Shown here: in pieces, positions 30,456-41,060 of the stretch | Position numbering within the stretch: the stretch's first letter is position 1 | Layout: each line of letters opens with the position of its first letter | DNA from: Rachicladosporium sp. CCFEE 5018 | Taxonomy: Eukaryota > Ascomycota > Dothideomycetes > Cladosporiales > Cladosporiaceae | Direction: 5' to 3' | DNA length: 64,000 nt | Assembly: GCA_002077045.2 (NCBI GenBank) | Contig: KZ111146.1 | Coordinates: 261,521-325,520, forward strand | The notes under the pieces: model-generated | The model's input: only the letters and a program-made list of their open reading frames with translations | Told to the model about the DNA's origin: nothing | Database searches by the model: none | Made by a program: the position numbers and the translations under genes

Positions 30456-31400
30456 ATGTCCAGCGACGAGCGTTCACCGAAACGCCAGCGCCGTTCATAT
30501 AGTCCAGACTCGCCGGAGACAAAGCATCACTCCTTTGTTGCGCAACATCCGCACACTCCACCCGACTCGATTCATAGTCAGAGCATGTCGCCCGCATGGC
30601 AGGCGCAGACATCCACCGAACAGCAGAGTGTCAGCATTCCGATGCCCACTCCACCAAACACGGCGAGTTTGCAGGGTCACATGACTGCGCATGGTTCGAC
30701 GGCTGAGGAGGCGATGGAAGGCGAGCGAGCCGCACCGATGATTGCGGCTGAGGGCCAGGCTGGTAGAGCGGATGGCGACGTGGAGATGGCGGATGCAGAT
30801 GTGGGTCAAGGGTACAGAAGGACGGATCACGAGCGGTTAGCAGAAGGGTCAGTACCTGCAAAGGGCGCAACAGCAAGTGTGCCCAAGGTAGGTTTGTTCA
30901 AGCTGCCCACCAAACGTAAGTCTGCTCTGCACGTTGCATGCATTTGCTCTGTGCTTGGCTAAACATTACTTTGCTACAGCGATCGTCCGTCAGCGACCGC
31001 ACCCGTCTTCGGATTTGCTCGGTATCTACAATCTGCGAGACGTACAAATCTCTGTACAGCGCAAGGACCCGGTCACTGGCGAGAAGGTCAACCGCTTGCG
31101 CAAAAGCTACGAGGGCAAGTTGAAGGATCTCGATCTTGCTGGTCGCAACAAAGCGACGGAGTCCAACAGGATCTTGGAGGGTCTTGTGGATGCGGACTGG
31201 GACCGTGTGCCTGAAGGTGCTGACAAGACATTCTGGGACCTGCGCTTCCCTGAAGAAGTAAAGCTCGGATCGGCTAACCACGATGCCCTGCTCGGCAAGC
31301 TTGACAAGGCTTTCGCGCTCAAGCCTGGGCGCCTTCCACGGAGCGAGCACAATCAGTGGTCGCACCTGCTCGGCACTGATGACACTGCTGCGAAAGCTGC
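30456..31400 (+). CDS. ROX3: Mediator subunit 19 (ROX3/MED19), copy A, truncated by gap
   Basis: Exon 1 (30456-30915) begins MSSDERSPKRQRRSYSPDSP. The intron is 30916-30979 (64 nt). Exon 2 runs from 30980 into the N gap at 31401. The conserved Med19 core is in exon 2: LLGIYNLRDVQISVQRKDPV, TGEKVNRLRKSYEGKLKDL and LAGRNKATESNRI, then WDLRFPEEVKLGSANHD and PGRLPRSEHNQWSHLLGTDD. MED19 belongs to the Mediator middle/head region and links activators to RNA polymerase II. The missing C-terminus can be read in the contig after 42065. There is no sign of decay in the part that is present. Confidence 0.87.
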
Positions 31401-31500
31401 NNNNNNNNNNNNNNNNNNNNNNNNNNNNNNNNNNNNNNNNNNNNNNNNNNNNNNNNNNNNNNNNNNNNNNNNNNNNNNNNNNNNNNNNNNNNNNNNNNNN
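31401..31500. other. Assembly gap, 100 N, joining the two block copies
   Basis: On the left the sequence stops inside ROX3 copy A. On the right it starts inside TF1 copy B. Open frames that cross it are artefacts. Confidence 0.99.
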
Positions 31501-32771
31501 GAGCAAGCTGATGGGACTGCAGCCAGGTCATAGCAGGCACGTCTTGTGGCTCGGGCGAGCTTGGCTGAGAAGCAGCCTGCTTGACGAAAGGCACCTTGAC
31601 TTTTGCGCTATCGTCGGAGAAAGAGAATGCTCGAGTCTGCACAAGTGAGGTGGATCGATCCAGAGCATACACGCACCAGAAGACTCTGCGACGGAGCTCA
31701 AGCTTGCCCTTTGTCATCGAGGCGCCTTTGGGCGGGTCTTGATGTAGACCGAGGTCTACCATTGCCCGAGATGCAGCTCCGATCAGACTCCAAGAATCGA
31801 AGTGGTGAGGGTCAAGCATTGCATACTCCACAAGAAGTACAAGGGCTTGCACACTGGAGATTGCACCGGGATGCAGTACCTGCTCGGCGAAGTCCAGCGC
31901 AGCGCATACGTGGCCAATGCCCTCGAGAAAGTTCTGATCGCCACTACGCTCTGACAGAGAGGCACTCGCAACGGCAAGGACCATGCGCACCATCCAGTGG
32001 TCCACAGGCTGTGCCTTGTCAAGATCTCGATGATACACGCTGTCAACTGATGCGTAGAAGCTCGCCTCATCGAACACGGGAATGAGCTGGAAGACGTTGT
32101 TCAGGTAGTGCTGGGCAAGCTGAGTCGCCACGTGTTTCGGAGGTAAAGCCTTGGTGGTACCTTGTGGGAGCGGATCCTTCGAGCAAGCAGACAAAATCAA
32201 TCGAGAATACGACATCGCCGAGGTGAACCCATAGAAATCTCGTGCGGTTGCATTTACTGAAAGAAAGCCGAAGCCAGATACCAGATCATCGATAGCGGAA
32301 GCTTCTTTCCGCCGTTGCGCTTTGCTGGTGTTGGGCGTCGGTGGTTCCTCATCGTCCGGCCGTTGGGCGTCTAGTGACTGCCGCCTAGATGGCACTGCGG
32401 TGCCTGTGTCATCGTCAGGGAGTGAGATGACTGATGGCTTCCTGCGATGCGCTTCCTCAAGTCTCGCCTGGAGCTTGTCGATGCGTGTCTCGAGAGTCTG
32501 AACATAGCTTCGTTCCTTGCCTCGTGCAAACTGATCGTTAGTGCTGGTGCATTCGGCGGCACGACCTGTCCGCTCGCATGATGTGCAAGCCTAACACGTA
32601 TCAGTATACTCGGTCCATGTCAGTGCAACAGGGGTCGCTTACGGGCAGCTTGCCATCGCATCTGACCTTGGCGTTGCGACAGCGCAGACACGCTGCCACT
32701 GGTCGCGAGACCTTCAGCAGTGGTGTCTCCAGAGGCATAAGAGCCAGCCCATCAAGGTCGTCTACCGCCAT
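31501..32771 (-). CDS. Zn2Cys6 transcription factor TF1, copy B, 3' part missing at gap
   Basis: Exon 1 is 32771-32643, intron 32642-32591, and exon 2 is cut by the gap at 31501. It shares the Zn2Cys6 cluster and linker with copy A and the same intron position; no frame-breaking difference is visible over about 1.2 kb. Most changes are silent. The C-terminal third, including the second intron and the Gln/Pro-rich tail, is absent from the window for this copy. Confidence 0.8.
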
Positions 32772-33848
32772 GGTTAGCTTAGTCAGTTCGTGGGCAGACC
32801 TCAGCAAAGCAATGGTAGGTGTCGTTGGGGCGAGTAATGCGGGACACAGGGCAGATAGACTTCATAAGCACAACCGCCTGGCCTTGCGCGAGGCGCACAC
32901 GGCTCGCTAATGGCGGTAAGACGGCGCATACTGGTGGCACACACCTGTATTACATGCAGTAGTTGCGCTGCTGCTCAGCCTCAGCCCTGTGAGATCTCAA
33001 ATTGAAGGCCCGGTGGGATGGCTCTCGGCTTCATCAGATGGCAAGTGCCTCGATACAGGATTTGACAAGCTGCCGCGAATCGTCTTGTTCGGCAAGATGT
33101 GTTGTCGCTCAGAGGGAGTATTTCACGAATGACGGAACCCTGCAATGGCGAAGAAGTGAAGTTGTTGTATCGACCCACCGCGAGAAAGTGCCGCCGCCCA
33201 GCCGCGGCAGTCTCGAACTGGCCTCGTTCGACACATGCATTTTGGCGTGACGAGACTATCTGGGTTGGACCCTATCACATCACTACACTGTTGGATCATA
33301 GCCAACCTCTCCTCAACCTGCTTGTCGCGTGTCTTACAAGCAGATACATTGATGGAATGACAAAGGTGGCCTTTCTCAGCTTTACGCTCCACGTTCACAA
33401 GCAACGATACAGCCCTCCTTCCCGAGAATCCGGCGCCAGGGTAAAATGTGAGAAGTAACTCTCTGATTGGCTCCATGTTCAGCCCTGTGTACCGAGGGGT
33501 TCGACGAGTCGCGAGTTCTCGTAGTCTAGATCGTGGCTTCAGACATGTGCCGTAGAGTTCATCTCGCAATTGTCAGGCTGTCAGCAATGCTACCTTAGTC
33601 CCTCCTGACTGGCTGCCTACGGCCCCATATCGCGAGCCCTTGTCTGCCTTTTGATCAAGAAGCTGCGCCCGAATGCGCAGCAGCTTCCGCTTCATGCACG
33701 AATTGTGATATCGCATACCGGCTACGCCACCTTGCATATGCTCGCCAGGTCCCAAGGACGGTAGCTCGTACATTGAGTGGCAGCCCAATATCGGGCGCAT
33801 GCCTTAGTCTCCCACGTCATGGCTGCAGCGCCAGGCATAGCAAACAAA
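32772..33848. promoter_or_regulatory. Divergent intergenic region between TF1 and TF2, copy B
   Basis: It aligns throughout with copy A, with one extra T in a run near 33645 and scattered substitutions. The inverted CCAAT box is at 33466-33470. Confidence 0.4.
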
Positions 33849-36395
33849 ATGGAGTCAGATCCGCGTGCAGTGTCGAGGAATCCCACACACACCCACGGCA
33901 TGAACGGGCGAACGAATCTGCGACGTGAGGGTACCAGTGAGGCTGGCCCTGCCTCCTCTGCTGTCGCGCACACACTTACGGCCTGTACACGATGTCGGCA
34001 AAGGAAGACGAGATGCGATCCCAACTTGCCGAAGTGCGGGCCATGCGAGAGGACCAATTCGGTGTGCGAATACTTTGACTCGAATAAGGGCCATGTGGTG
34101 AATCGGAACTATGTCGTCTACCTCCAGCACAAGGTCCGGGAGCTGGAGGAAGACTTGGAGCGGGTGGAGAATGAGGACACCGCAGATGATCCAGAAGCCA
34201 TGATGCGATCGGCGAATGTGCGCATGCAGGACATGGGGGAGTCAAAGTTTCTGGGGCCCTCGAGCGGCATCGCGATCACGAGATTGGTGATGCAGCTTGC
34301 AAAGCAGTTTACTGACGCCAAAAGCATCAAAGAGATCGTGCCAGAGGCGCGCGCGAAGGAGATGAAGCAGTTGTATATCGAAGAGCAAGCCAAGCCGACG
34401 TCGAAGATTTACCCAGTGACGAGTAATGTCGCTGCACCAGACCTACCAAATCGTGGCCTCACGGACGTCCTTGTTCAACTGTATAAGCTCAAGGTGCAAC
34501 CGCTGTACCCAGCGCTCCACGAGCCGGCGTTGGACGCAGACGTCACGGCAGTATACGAGAACAGCGAGCGAGCCTCTCCCTTTCAGAACTTCGTCACGCG
34601 CATGGTCATTGCCATTAGCTTGCAAAAGATGGACACGCAGTACGCGGGACTTGCAGACAGCTTCTACCTCGCAGCTCTGCAAAATCTGGAGGATTGTATG
34701 CGACCCATGGATCTGAAAACGCTTCAATGCTTCGCATTAATGGCAGAGTACTCATTGCTCACGCCTACGAGAACGGCCATCTACTATATTGTTGGGATCG
34801 CTGTTCGTCTAGTGCAGGCATTGGGCTACAACGAGGAGAAGACGATCACGAGGGGCACAACAGATAGCAGAGCTGACCCGCTCGAGATTGACATGCGCCG
34901 GCGAGCTTTCTGGTGCGTATTGGTAATGGAGCTCGGGCTGGCGCATTCACTCGGCCGACCTTCCATCATGGCCACCAGTCAGGAGCATATCGATGTAGGC
35001 TGGTTTGAGCTGTGCGACGACAAGTACATCACGCGGAATGGCATCGATCCCGCTGCGCGGTCAGAGAGACCGACACTCAAAAAGTGGATTGCTATGCATT
35101 TCTTCAAGATGCGCTTCCTGCAACTTGAGATCCGACGCAAGCTGTACCAGCGCAAGAGATCCGAGCCCAAGGACGACAGCGATCCTTGGTTCCTGCAGAT
35201 GGAGGCAAAGCTCACAGCTTGGCGGGATGCGTCGCCGAATGATGATGAAGGCCATGGACTCGACAAGACGTGGTTCACTGTTCGATACAACACTATCGTG
35301 GTCTTCTTATACCGGCCTTCGCCGCAGATTCCCCGGCCATCATTGGCAGCGGCATTGAAGGCATTCGATGCATGCCAGTACAACATCTACATACAGCGTG
35401 AGCAAATCATCAAGAAGAATGTCGACCTGACCTGGGTCTTCGCGCAGGCCCTGTTCATGGCGATCAACACTATGCTGTGGTCACTCAGCTATGTGGAGGT
35501 AAGACGCAAGCATAGCAAGACTGACGTCGAGAGCCACCTCGACATCGCGATGCAAGCCATCCAGCTTGCTTCGGAGAGATGGCCGGGTGTTGCATCGGCA
35601 ATACAATTGTATCAGAACCTAATCGTCGCTGTCCTCCGCATATACGAGAAGGACGGCGATGTGCCGATCTCGGCAGTCACGCCCAGCGAAGCAGCCTCGC
35701 CTGCGTTCCCGATACATCGCGCTGATACTTCGAGCCCGGCCACAGCATCTAGTAACTCTGTGCCAACGCCACCGGAGAGGTCAGCCGCGCCATTCGGCTA
35801 CCTTCACCAGCAATCTAGGAGAAGCGTTGAGCAGCCGCCACCTGTACCATATCAAAGCAGCGCCACGCCACCTCCAGCAGCAACAAACACCCCGCCACTA
35901 CATGCTCCCCCTCTGCAAGCCCTACCTGGCGCAGCAGATGCTTCATACTATCATCAGCAACCCCTTAATGGGAATCAGCCTTTCCTACCACAGCCTTATG
36001 ACCTTACGAATCAATGGACCACCCTGCCTGAGTTCACCGCGGACCTCACAGCTCCGGGCTGGAACGCGGCCTACACCATGCCCCATGGCAACTCACAGCC
36101 CTTCGCGCCACCTCTATCGCAGCAGTTACCCTACGAAACATACACAGATCCCTACTACGACCCGAACACCATGTCATATCCCTTTCCCAACGCTGGTACA
36201 GGAAGCCTGGGCGCTGACACCCGAATGGGCAACGATCAGTACATGCAGCCTTTCTGGGAGGACTCAAACAGCTGGACGAATGGACTGGACGCTTCACAGC
36301 AGCAGGAGCTAATGCACAGTCTGGAGACGAGTGGGATGGAGGACATTCAGACCATGATTACTGCGACTGTGCAAGCTATGACGCCTAAGCCATAG
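33849..36395 (+). CDS. Zn2Cys6 transcription factor TF2, copy B
   Basis: A single exon of 848 residues, the same start as copy A. I count about 16 residue differences from copy A. Examples are Lys-Ala to Lys-Glu before MKQLYIEEQ, Trp-Ser-Arg to Trp-Phe-Leu before QMEAKL, and several in the low-complexity tail. The zinc cluster is identical. The final Ser codon TCG of copy A is TAG here, so the protein ends one residue earlier. Both copies look functional. Confidence 0.87.
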   Translation: MESDPRAVSRNPTHTHGMNGRTNLRREGTSEAGPASSAVAHTLTACTRCRQRKTRCDPNLPKCGPCERTNSVCEYFDSNKGHVVNRNYVVYLQHKVRELEEDLERVENEDTADDPEAMMRSANVRMQDMGESKFLGPSSGIAITRLVMQLAKQFTDAKSIKEIVPEARAKEMKQLYIEEQAKPTSKIYPVTSNVAAPDLPNRGLTDVLVQLYKLKVQPLYPALHEPALDADVTAVYENSERASPFQNFVTRMVIAISLQKMDTQYAGLADSFYLAALQNLEDCMRPMDLKTLQCFALMAEYSLLTPTRTAIYYIVGIAVRLVQALGYNEEKTITRGTTDSRADPLEIDMRRRAFWCVLVMELGLAHSLGRPSIMATSQEHIDVGWFELCDDKYITRNGIDPAARSERPTLKKWIAMHFFKMRFLQLEIRRKLYQRKRSEPKDDSDPWFLQMEAKLTAWRDASPNDDEGHGLDKTWFTVRYNTIVVFLYRPSPQIPRPSLAAALKAFDACQYNIYIQREQIIKKNVDLTWVFAQALFMAINTMLWSLSYVEVRRKHSKTDVESHLDIAMQAIQLASERWPGVASAIQLYQNLIVAVLRIYEKDGDVPISAVTPSEAASPAFPIHRADTSSPATASSNSVPTPPERSAAPFGYLHQQSRRSVEQPPPVPYQSSATPPPAATNTPPLHAPPLQALPGAADASYYHQQPLNGNQPFLPQPYDLTNQWTTLPEFTADLTAPGWNAAYTMPHGNSQPFAPPLSQQLPYETYTDPYYDPNTMSYPFPNAGTGSLGADTRMGNDQYMQPFWEDSNSWTNGLDASQQQELMHSLETSGMEDIQTMITATVQAMTPKP

Positions 36396-37414
36396 TAAGT
36401 AGCGAGACTGGGCCGAGTCGAGAGGATGAGTATTGGACGTCAGCGCGCGCTGTCATGACCGGATGGGATATGCTGCTACGGATTTGTGTGAGCTTGACTA
36501 GCGAGGTGTTCGGGGAAACTATGGAATCGGGCTATTCATTACGATTGATATCGGACTTCACAGGACAGGGCATGTGACAGTAGTGAGTACAGCAACGGCA
36601 GCAGCGGAGAGGAATTTTTCCAGGAAAATGCAACGGCTTATCTCACCGTCGTAATGGAGTGACTTTCCTACCACGTGATCCCCTCGGACTGTACCGAGAC
36701 CGTACAGTATGCCTGCAGCACATCGCCCCTCTCCCGATCTCTCCACTCTAGACTCGACCCAACATCATCGTGTACAACATCTCCGTGGGACACCCATCGT
36801 CCCCTAGCCAAGTGATAGCCCTCGCCCCAAAGCCTCGCCAAGGCTGTACGCCAAGAGATAGTAGATAAGGATTCCCGGGTACTCACCTCAGTACACTGCA
36901 AGAACACATGCGGGTTGACGAGGCCTAGAGTCGCATCGAGCTGTGGAGCACATGAATTGAGGGCCTGGATATGCGTATCTGGATCGTGGAATCGGAGATG
37001 CAGACACCTGCGTGACTTCTCCGTTCAACGCACATTGTCCAAGCCTAGAGGCGCTGTGTTCGCTGGTCGCAGAGGCGATCCGTTGGGTATATGAGCTCTT
37101 GTGGCCCGCTTGGCGATGGGTCGAGAGTGAATGTGTCGTGCCATGACCGCGCCATGGCATGGAGAGGAGCAATGAGTAAGGCCAAGAGTGCGGCCGAGAA
37201 GTCTGTTGCGGATGAAATATAGGCTGGTGGTGAGTAGCATTTTCGTTAAGTCATTGCTATATCTCATCTTCGTCAAAATTGTCCGGCGTTCGACAGCCTT
37301 GTACTCCATCGATTGTCGATACCTCCGGAAGCTCGACGAGCATCGATCAGAGTCGTACAAAACCTCTCGACAGATAGCGTGACCGTACGATCGACCCTCC
37401 ACCAACCTCCCACA
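36396..37414. other. Intergenic between TF2 and nrtA, copy B
   Basis: It holds the NirA/GATA module at 36781-36868. From about 36885 to 36955 it is poorly alignable with copy A, and from about 37224 to the nrtA start it is unrelated to copy A. No gene is recognised. Confidence 0.5.
36781..36868 (+). promoter_or_regulatory. NirA-type site with three GATA motifs upstream of nrtA, copy B
   Basis: CTCCGTGG at 36781-36788, TGATAG at 36813, AGATAG at 36856 and AGATAA at 36863. The order and spacing are the same as in copy A, although the surrounding sequence has drifted. Confidence 0.5.
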
Positions 37415-39257
37415 ATGACTTTCCCCGCCGTCCTCTGGTCCGCCCCGACTGTCAACCCCATAAACCGCAAAGCCCGCAGCATCCCCGTCCTAAACCCCTA
37501 CAACAAATACGGCCGCGTCTTCTTCTTCTCCTGGTGGGGCTTTTTCATAGCCTTCTGGTCCTGGTACGCCTTCCCGCCGCTGCTGGTCCGCACGATCCGC
37601 ACAAACCTGAAGCTCACCCAAACCGATGTCGCGAACTCGAATATCGCCGCCCTCTGCGGGACGTTGGTGGTGAGATTCATTGCTGGGCCGATGTGCGATC
37701 GCTTTGGGCCGCGGTGGACGTATATTGTTATCTTGCTGGCGGGGAGTATTCCGACTGCGCTGGCTGGGGCGGTTACTGATGTTAGTGGGTTGATTGGGCT
37801 GAGATTCTTCGTTGGAATATTGGGCGGGACGTTCGTGCCGTGTCAAGTATGGTCTACAGGATTCTTCGATAAGAACGTCGTCGGCACCTCCAACGCTCTC
37901 ATAGGAGGATGGGGCAACTCGGGAGGTGGCATCACTTACTTCTTGATGCCGTTGATCTTCGACTCTCTGAGGGAGGACCAGGGACTTACTGCACACGTGG
38001 CTTGGAGGTGAGGTGCAAAGATGAGGTCCAAGTTGGTTGCTCAGCTGACGTTCCCAGGGTCGCTTTCATCGTTCCCTTCATCTTGATCGTGTCGACAGCC
38101 CTGGGCATGATCTTCCTGTGTCCCGACACGCCAACGGGCAAGTGGGCTGATCGACACGAAGCTACCCGAGCTCTGCTCGAAGCACATCTGCCGCCGGGTC
38201 AGAGCGGCCACGCCCTCACGGAGAAAGCGGACTCGTCGCACCCATCTTCGGAACGTGGAGATTATTTGAACGAGAACGGAGAGAAGAAACGAGAAGTGCA
38301 CCTACCTGCGTCTGTGGATGTTGGACGAGGATCGATTGAAGTCGTGGCTGCTCACGAAGCGCCGATGACTCAACAGGACATGTTGAACACCGCAAAGGGA
38401 GAGGTCGTCGTGGCGCCGAGCTTCAAGGAGGCCATGCACGTGATCTTCTCACTGCAGACACTGTTCCACTCGGCAACTTACATCTGCTCCTTCGGCGGGT
38501 AAGTATCTGAAGCCTTATAAGTCGGGACACGTCGTACTGATCACGATCGTAGTGAGCTTGCCATCAACAGCTACATTGCCTCGTATTTCCTCAAGAACTT
38601 TCCATACCTTGGCCAGACAGGAGCAGGACGCTGGGGCAGCATGTTTGGTCTGCTCAATGTCGTCACTCGACCACTCGGCGGCGTCGTCAGCGATCTGCTC
38701 TACACGCAAGTGTCGAAGAACCTCTGGCTCAAGAAAGGCTGGATCACGTTGGTAGGCATTATCTCAGGTGCCTTCCTCGTTGCGATCGGTCTCACCAACC
38801 CGCATAACGAGGCAACAATGTTCGGTCTCATTGCCGGCATGGCGTTCTTCCTCGAGGCTGGGAATGGTAAGCTACTGCGTGACTCCAATGCTTGGAGCTG
38901 TTACTGACATTTAGTACAGGGGCCAACTTTGCACTAGTACCACATGTGCACCCACACGCCAACGGCATCGTCAGTGGGACAGTCGGGGCTATGGGTAATA
39001 CAGGTGGAGTTATATTCGGTGAGTGGTCTCTACACCTTCAATATCGAAGCAAATCCGTGCTAACAATTCGTAGCCATCCTGTTCCGCTTCCATGGCACGA
39101 ATTATGCCGAGTCGGTGAGTCGTCTCTACCTTCACTATCGGAGCACATTCGTGCTGACAATTCGTAGTTCTGGATCATGGGCGTGATTATCATGGCTCTC
39201 AACGTTTCCGTCTGCTGGATCAAGCCGTTGCCAACGGGCCAGATTGGTGGCAGGTAG
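37415..39257 (+). CDS. nrtA: Nitrate transporter (NNP family, NrtA/CrnA type), copy B, with one extra intron
   Basis: Six exons (37415-38007, 38058-38498, 38553-38866, 38920-39018, 39074-39114, 39168-39257) encode 525 residues, the same length as copy A. Exon 4 of copy A (140 nt) is here split into 99 and 41 nt by a 55-nt intron that falls between bases 1 and 2 of the Ala483 codon, inside the second nitrate signature [13 protein letters not shown]. Without splicing, the extra 55 nt would shift frame, so it must be removed for a functional transporter. Both substrate arginines and both signatures are intact. The other four introns match copy A in position but differ in sequence. The stop is 86 bp from that of RAD10 copy B. 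Confidence 0.9.
39019..39073 (+). other. Copy-specific spliceosomal intron (55 nt) in nrtA copy B
   Basis: It starts GTGAGT, has branch-like GCTAAC 10 nt before the end, and ends TTCGTAG. It is absent from copy A, where GTCATTTTTGCCATC is continuous. Aligned with the next intron (39115-39167) it matches at 47 of 53 positions plus one 2-nt gap, including the last 11 bases. Confidence 0.85.
39115..39167 (+). other. Neighbouring intron (53 nt), near-duplicate of the copy-specific one
   Basis: It corresponds in position to the copy A intron 28517-28570. It resembles the copy-specific intron more than it resembles its own positional partner in copy A, with which it shares mainly the two ends. Confidence 0.8.
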
Positions 39258-39343
39258 AAATGTACTACTCCGGGAAGTCTTGCTCTCCAGAATTGGGCAT
39301 ATAGGTAGACCAGATATACGAAGACTTCATGTGACCCAGAGGA

Positions 39344-40537
39344 TCATGACTTTCGTAGCTTCGCAAGTGCTGCCATCACGCCATCACCAACAGCGTCCTC
39401 GTCGACCTTGCGCTTCTTAGACGAGATCTCGGAAATTTCTGCAACTTTAGTCTGCTCAGCCGCGTTGGCAGTGGCAATAGCGACCTGCTTGATCGCATCA
39501 TCAGCGACGTCAAGCTCGCTCGCGTTGATGTGCTCGGCAAGTCTTGAGCGTGGTCGTTGATCTGCATCGCTGTCCGGTAGAGCGTCCGCCTTCGAAGCAA
39601 GCCGACTTGTGAGTATTGATGTGCCAAGACCAGGGACAGCTGGCTCATCGGCAAGACTGGCATCTCGCGACAACGTCGGCGTAAGAGATACGGGCTGGGT
39701 GCCAAGTGTGTTTTCACGACCCAGTCCACGCCTCGCTGCTCGCTGAATGCGGAAAGGCTCATGCACAGCAGCTACCCAGCGCTGTACCTTCTTCTCACCC
39801 CAGCCAGCGATACCAGAGATGTCTTCATGTCTGGCATTGACGGCAGTCTTGATTGACCCGAATTGACTGACCAGACTAACCGCATCGGTCTTGTTGATGC
39901 TCCGTGGCGTCGTGATGAAGTCAACCATGCGATCAGAATAGGTGGTGGATTGGTGCTGTTTGATAGAGGTAGCTGGTGCATTCTCATACGTCTTGAAGAG
40001 CTCAAGGTATCTGCCTCCCTCGACTGCACTCCAGCACAGTATCAGAGTAACATTGTTGATGAGACTGGTCTTGGAGAGCTCCTTGAGTGGATCCTCGTGA
40101 TTGTCGATGTCTACCATGACGAGGACCAGGCGCAAGTTGTACTTGCCCTGCAATTGCTTGATGCGAGTATATATGTACTCGGGATGCAGGCGATGATACT
40201 TCAGACTGAGGAACAGTGCACATGTCGTGGCCCCAAGTATGTAGTCTGGCACAATGTCGCCATACTCCCAAGGCACTTGCTTGATTCCGTTCAGCAGGGG
40301 GTTGCCTTTTTGGCGTGGGGACACAATGATAGAGCTCGGTCCCGTCCGCTTTGGTAATGCCTGAGGCTTGGGCTGCACAACACCGCCTTGCTGGGGAGTA
40401 GTGGTACCACCTCTGTCGAGTGCTGGGGCTGTTCTGGCGGCTGACGGTGGGGCTGGTCGTGCATTCGAGCCGCTTGCAGCGGTGCTGATCCTGGGAATTC
40501 CGATCGAGGTGAAATCGTCGTCGATTGGGTCGTTCAT
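39344..40537 (-). CDS. RAD10: DNA repair protein RAD10/ERCC1, copy B
   Basis: 397 residues, co-linear with copy A without indels. The nuclease-like and helix-hairpin-helix domains are almost unchanged (for example Leu to Ile in VTLILCWS, Arg to Lys in GSIKTAV). Most replacements are in the polar N- and C-terminal extensions, as expected for a protein under constraint in its core. Confidence 0.92.
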   Translation of the reverse strand: MNDPIDDDFTSIGIPRISTAASGSNARPAPPSAARTAPALDRGGTTTPQQGGVVQPKPQALPKRTGPSSIIVSPRQKGNPLLNGIKQVPWEYGDIVPDYILGATTCALFLSLKYHRLHPEYIYTRIKQLQGKYNLRLVLVMVDIDNHEDPLKELSKTSLINNVTLILCWSAVEGGRYLELFKTYENAPATSIKQHQSTTYSDRMVDFITTPRSINKTDAVSLVSQFGSIKTAVNARHEDISGIAGWGEKKVQRWVAAVHEPFRIQRAARRGLGRENTLGTQPVSLTPTLSRDASLADEPAVPGLGTSILTSRLASKADALPDSDADQRPRSRLAEHINASELDVADDAIKQVAIATANAAEQTKVAEISEISSKKRKVDEDAVGDGVMAALAKLRKS

Positions 40538-41060
40538 GTTGACATGTCAGTCAGATATAATTCACCAAGAATGCCTTCCGCCATGCGAGTTGGTGAGCTC
40601 AACTGTCCATCATCGTCGATTAGTTGTCCACGCCATGTATGATGTATACTGTAAATGAAGTACTGTACTTAGCATCGAGGTGAGGCTGCATCAAACCACG
40701 GCTCGGATAATGCCGTACTAGCGTCGGCACGTGCGTGCCCGCCCTGTGACAATGCGAACTCTCACACACGATCCACCCACGCCTCCGCACCTTCACCTCA
40801 CCACCCTCTCTCCACTCCGCCCCGCCTCACGCCGACGACAGCGACGAGACGACCCCTCTCCTCTTCACGACACGACACAAGTACACTGGACTGGCTCCGC
40901 GTACTGTCAGGCGAATGAGGCAGTGAAGTGACGTGCAGCGCAGGTGCTGCCGTGCTGAGGCCGCCCTTCCTCACTTGACGTGAATCCACCCACCTCCCCA
41001 CCAACGATCAGCACTACTGTACGCATACACTACGTGCTGTGCACGACTGGGCTATCGTCA
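40538..41060. promoter_or_regulatory. Divergent promoter region RAD10-ROX3, copy B
   Basis: It aligns with copy A with small indels, most in the GC-rich middle. Nothing specific is claimed. Confidence 0.35.

Larger units (their letters stand above)
20957..31400. repeat. 10.4-kb block, copy A
   Basis: It contains most of TF1, all of TF2, nrtA and RAD10, and the first part of ROX3. It matches 31501 onward with an offset of 10544 at the left, 10545 through TF2, 10543 at nrtA, 10596 in RAD10 and 10605 in ROX3, so only small indels separate the copies. Counting by eye over about 430 bp at the start of TF2 gives roughly 20 substitutions. Proteins differ far less (about 16 of 848 residues in TF2), so both versions have been under constraint. 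Copy A ends at a gap inside ROX3, and copy B starts at that gap inside TF1. Confidence 0.9.

Noticed and set aside
31319..32395. Long minus-strand frame that joins TF1 copy B to sequence antisense to ROX3 through the N run
   Set aside because: It only exists because N codons are read as open; the two sides are different genes on different contigs.
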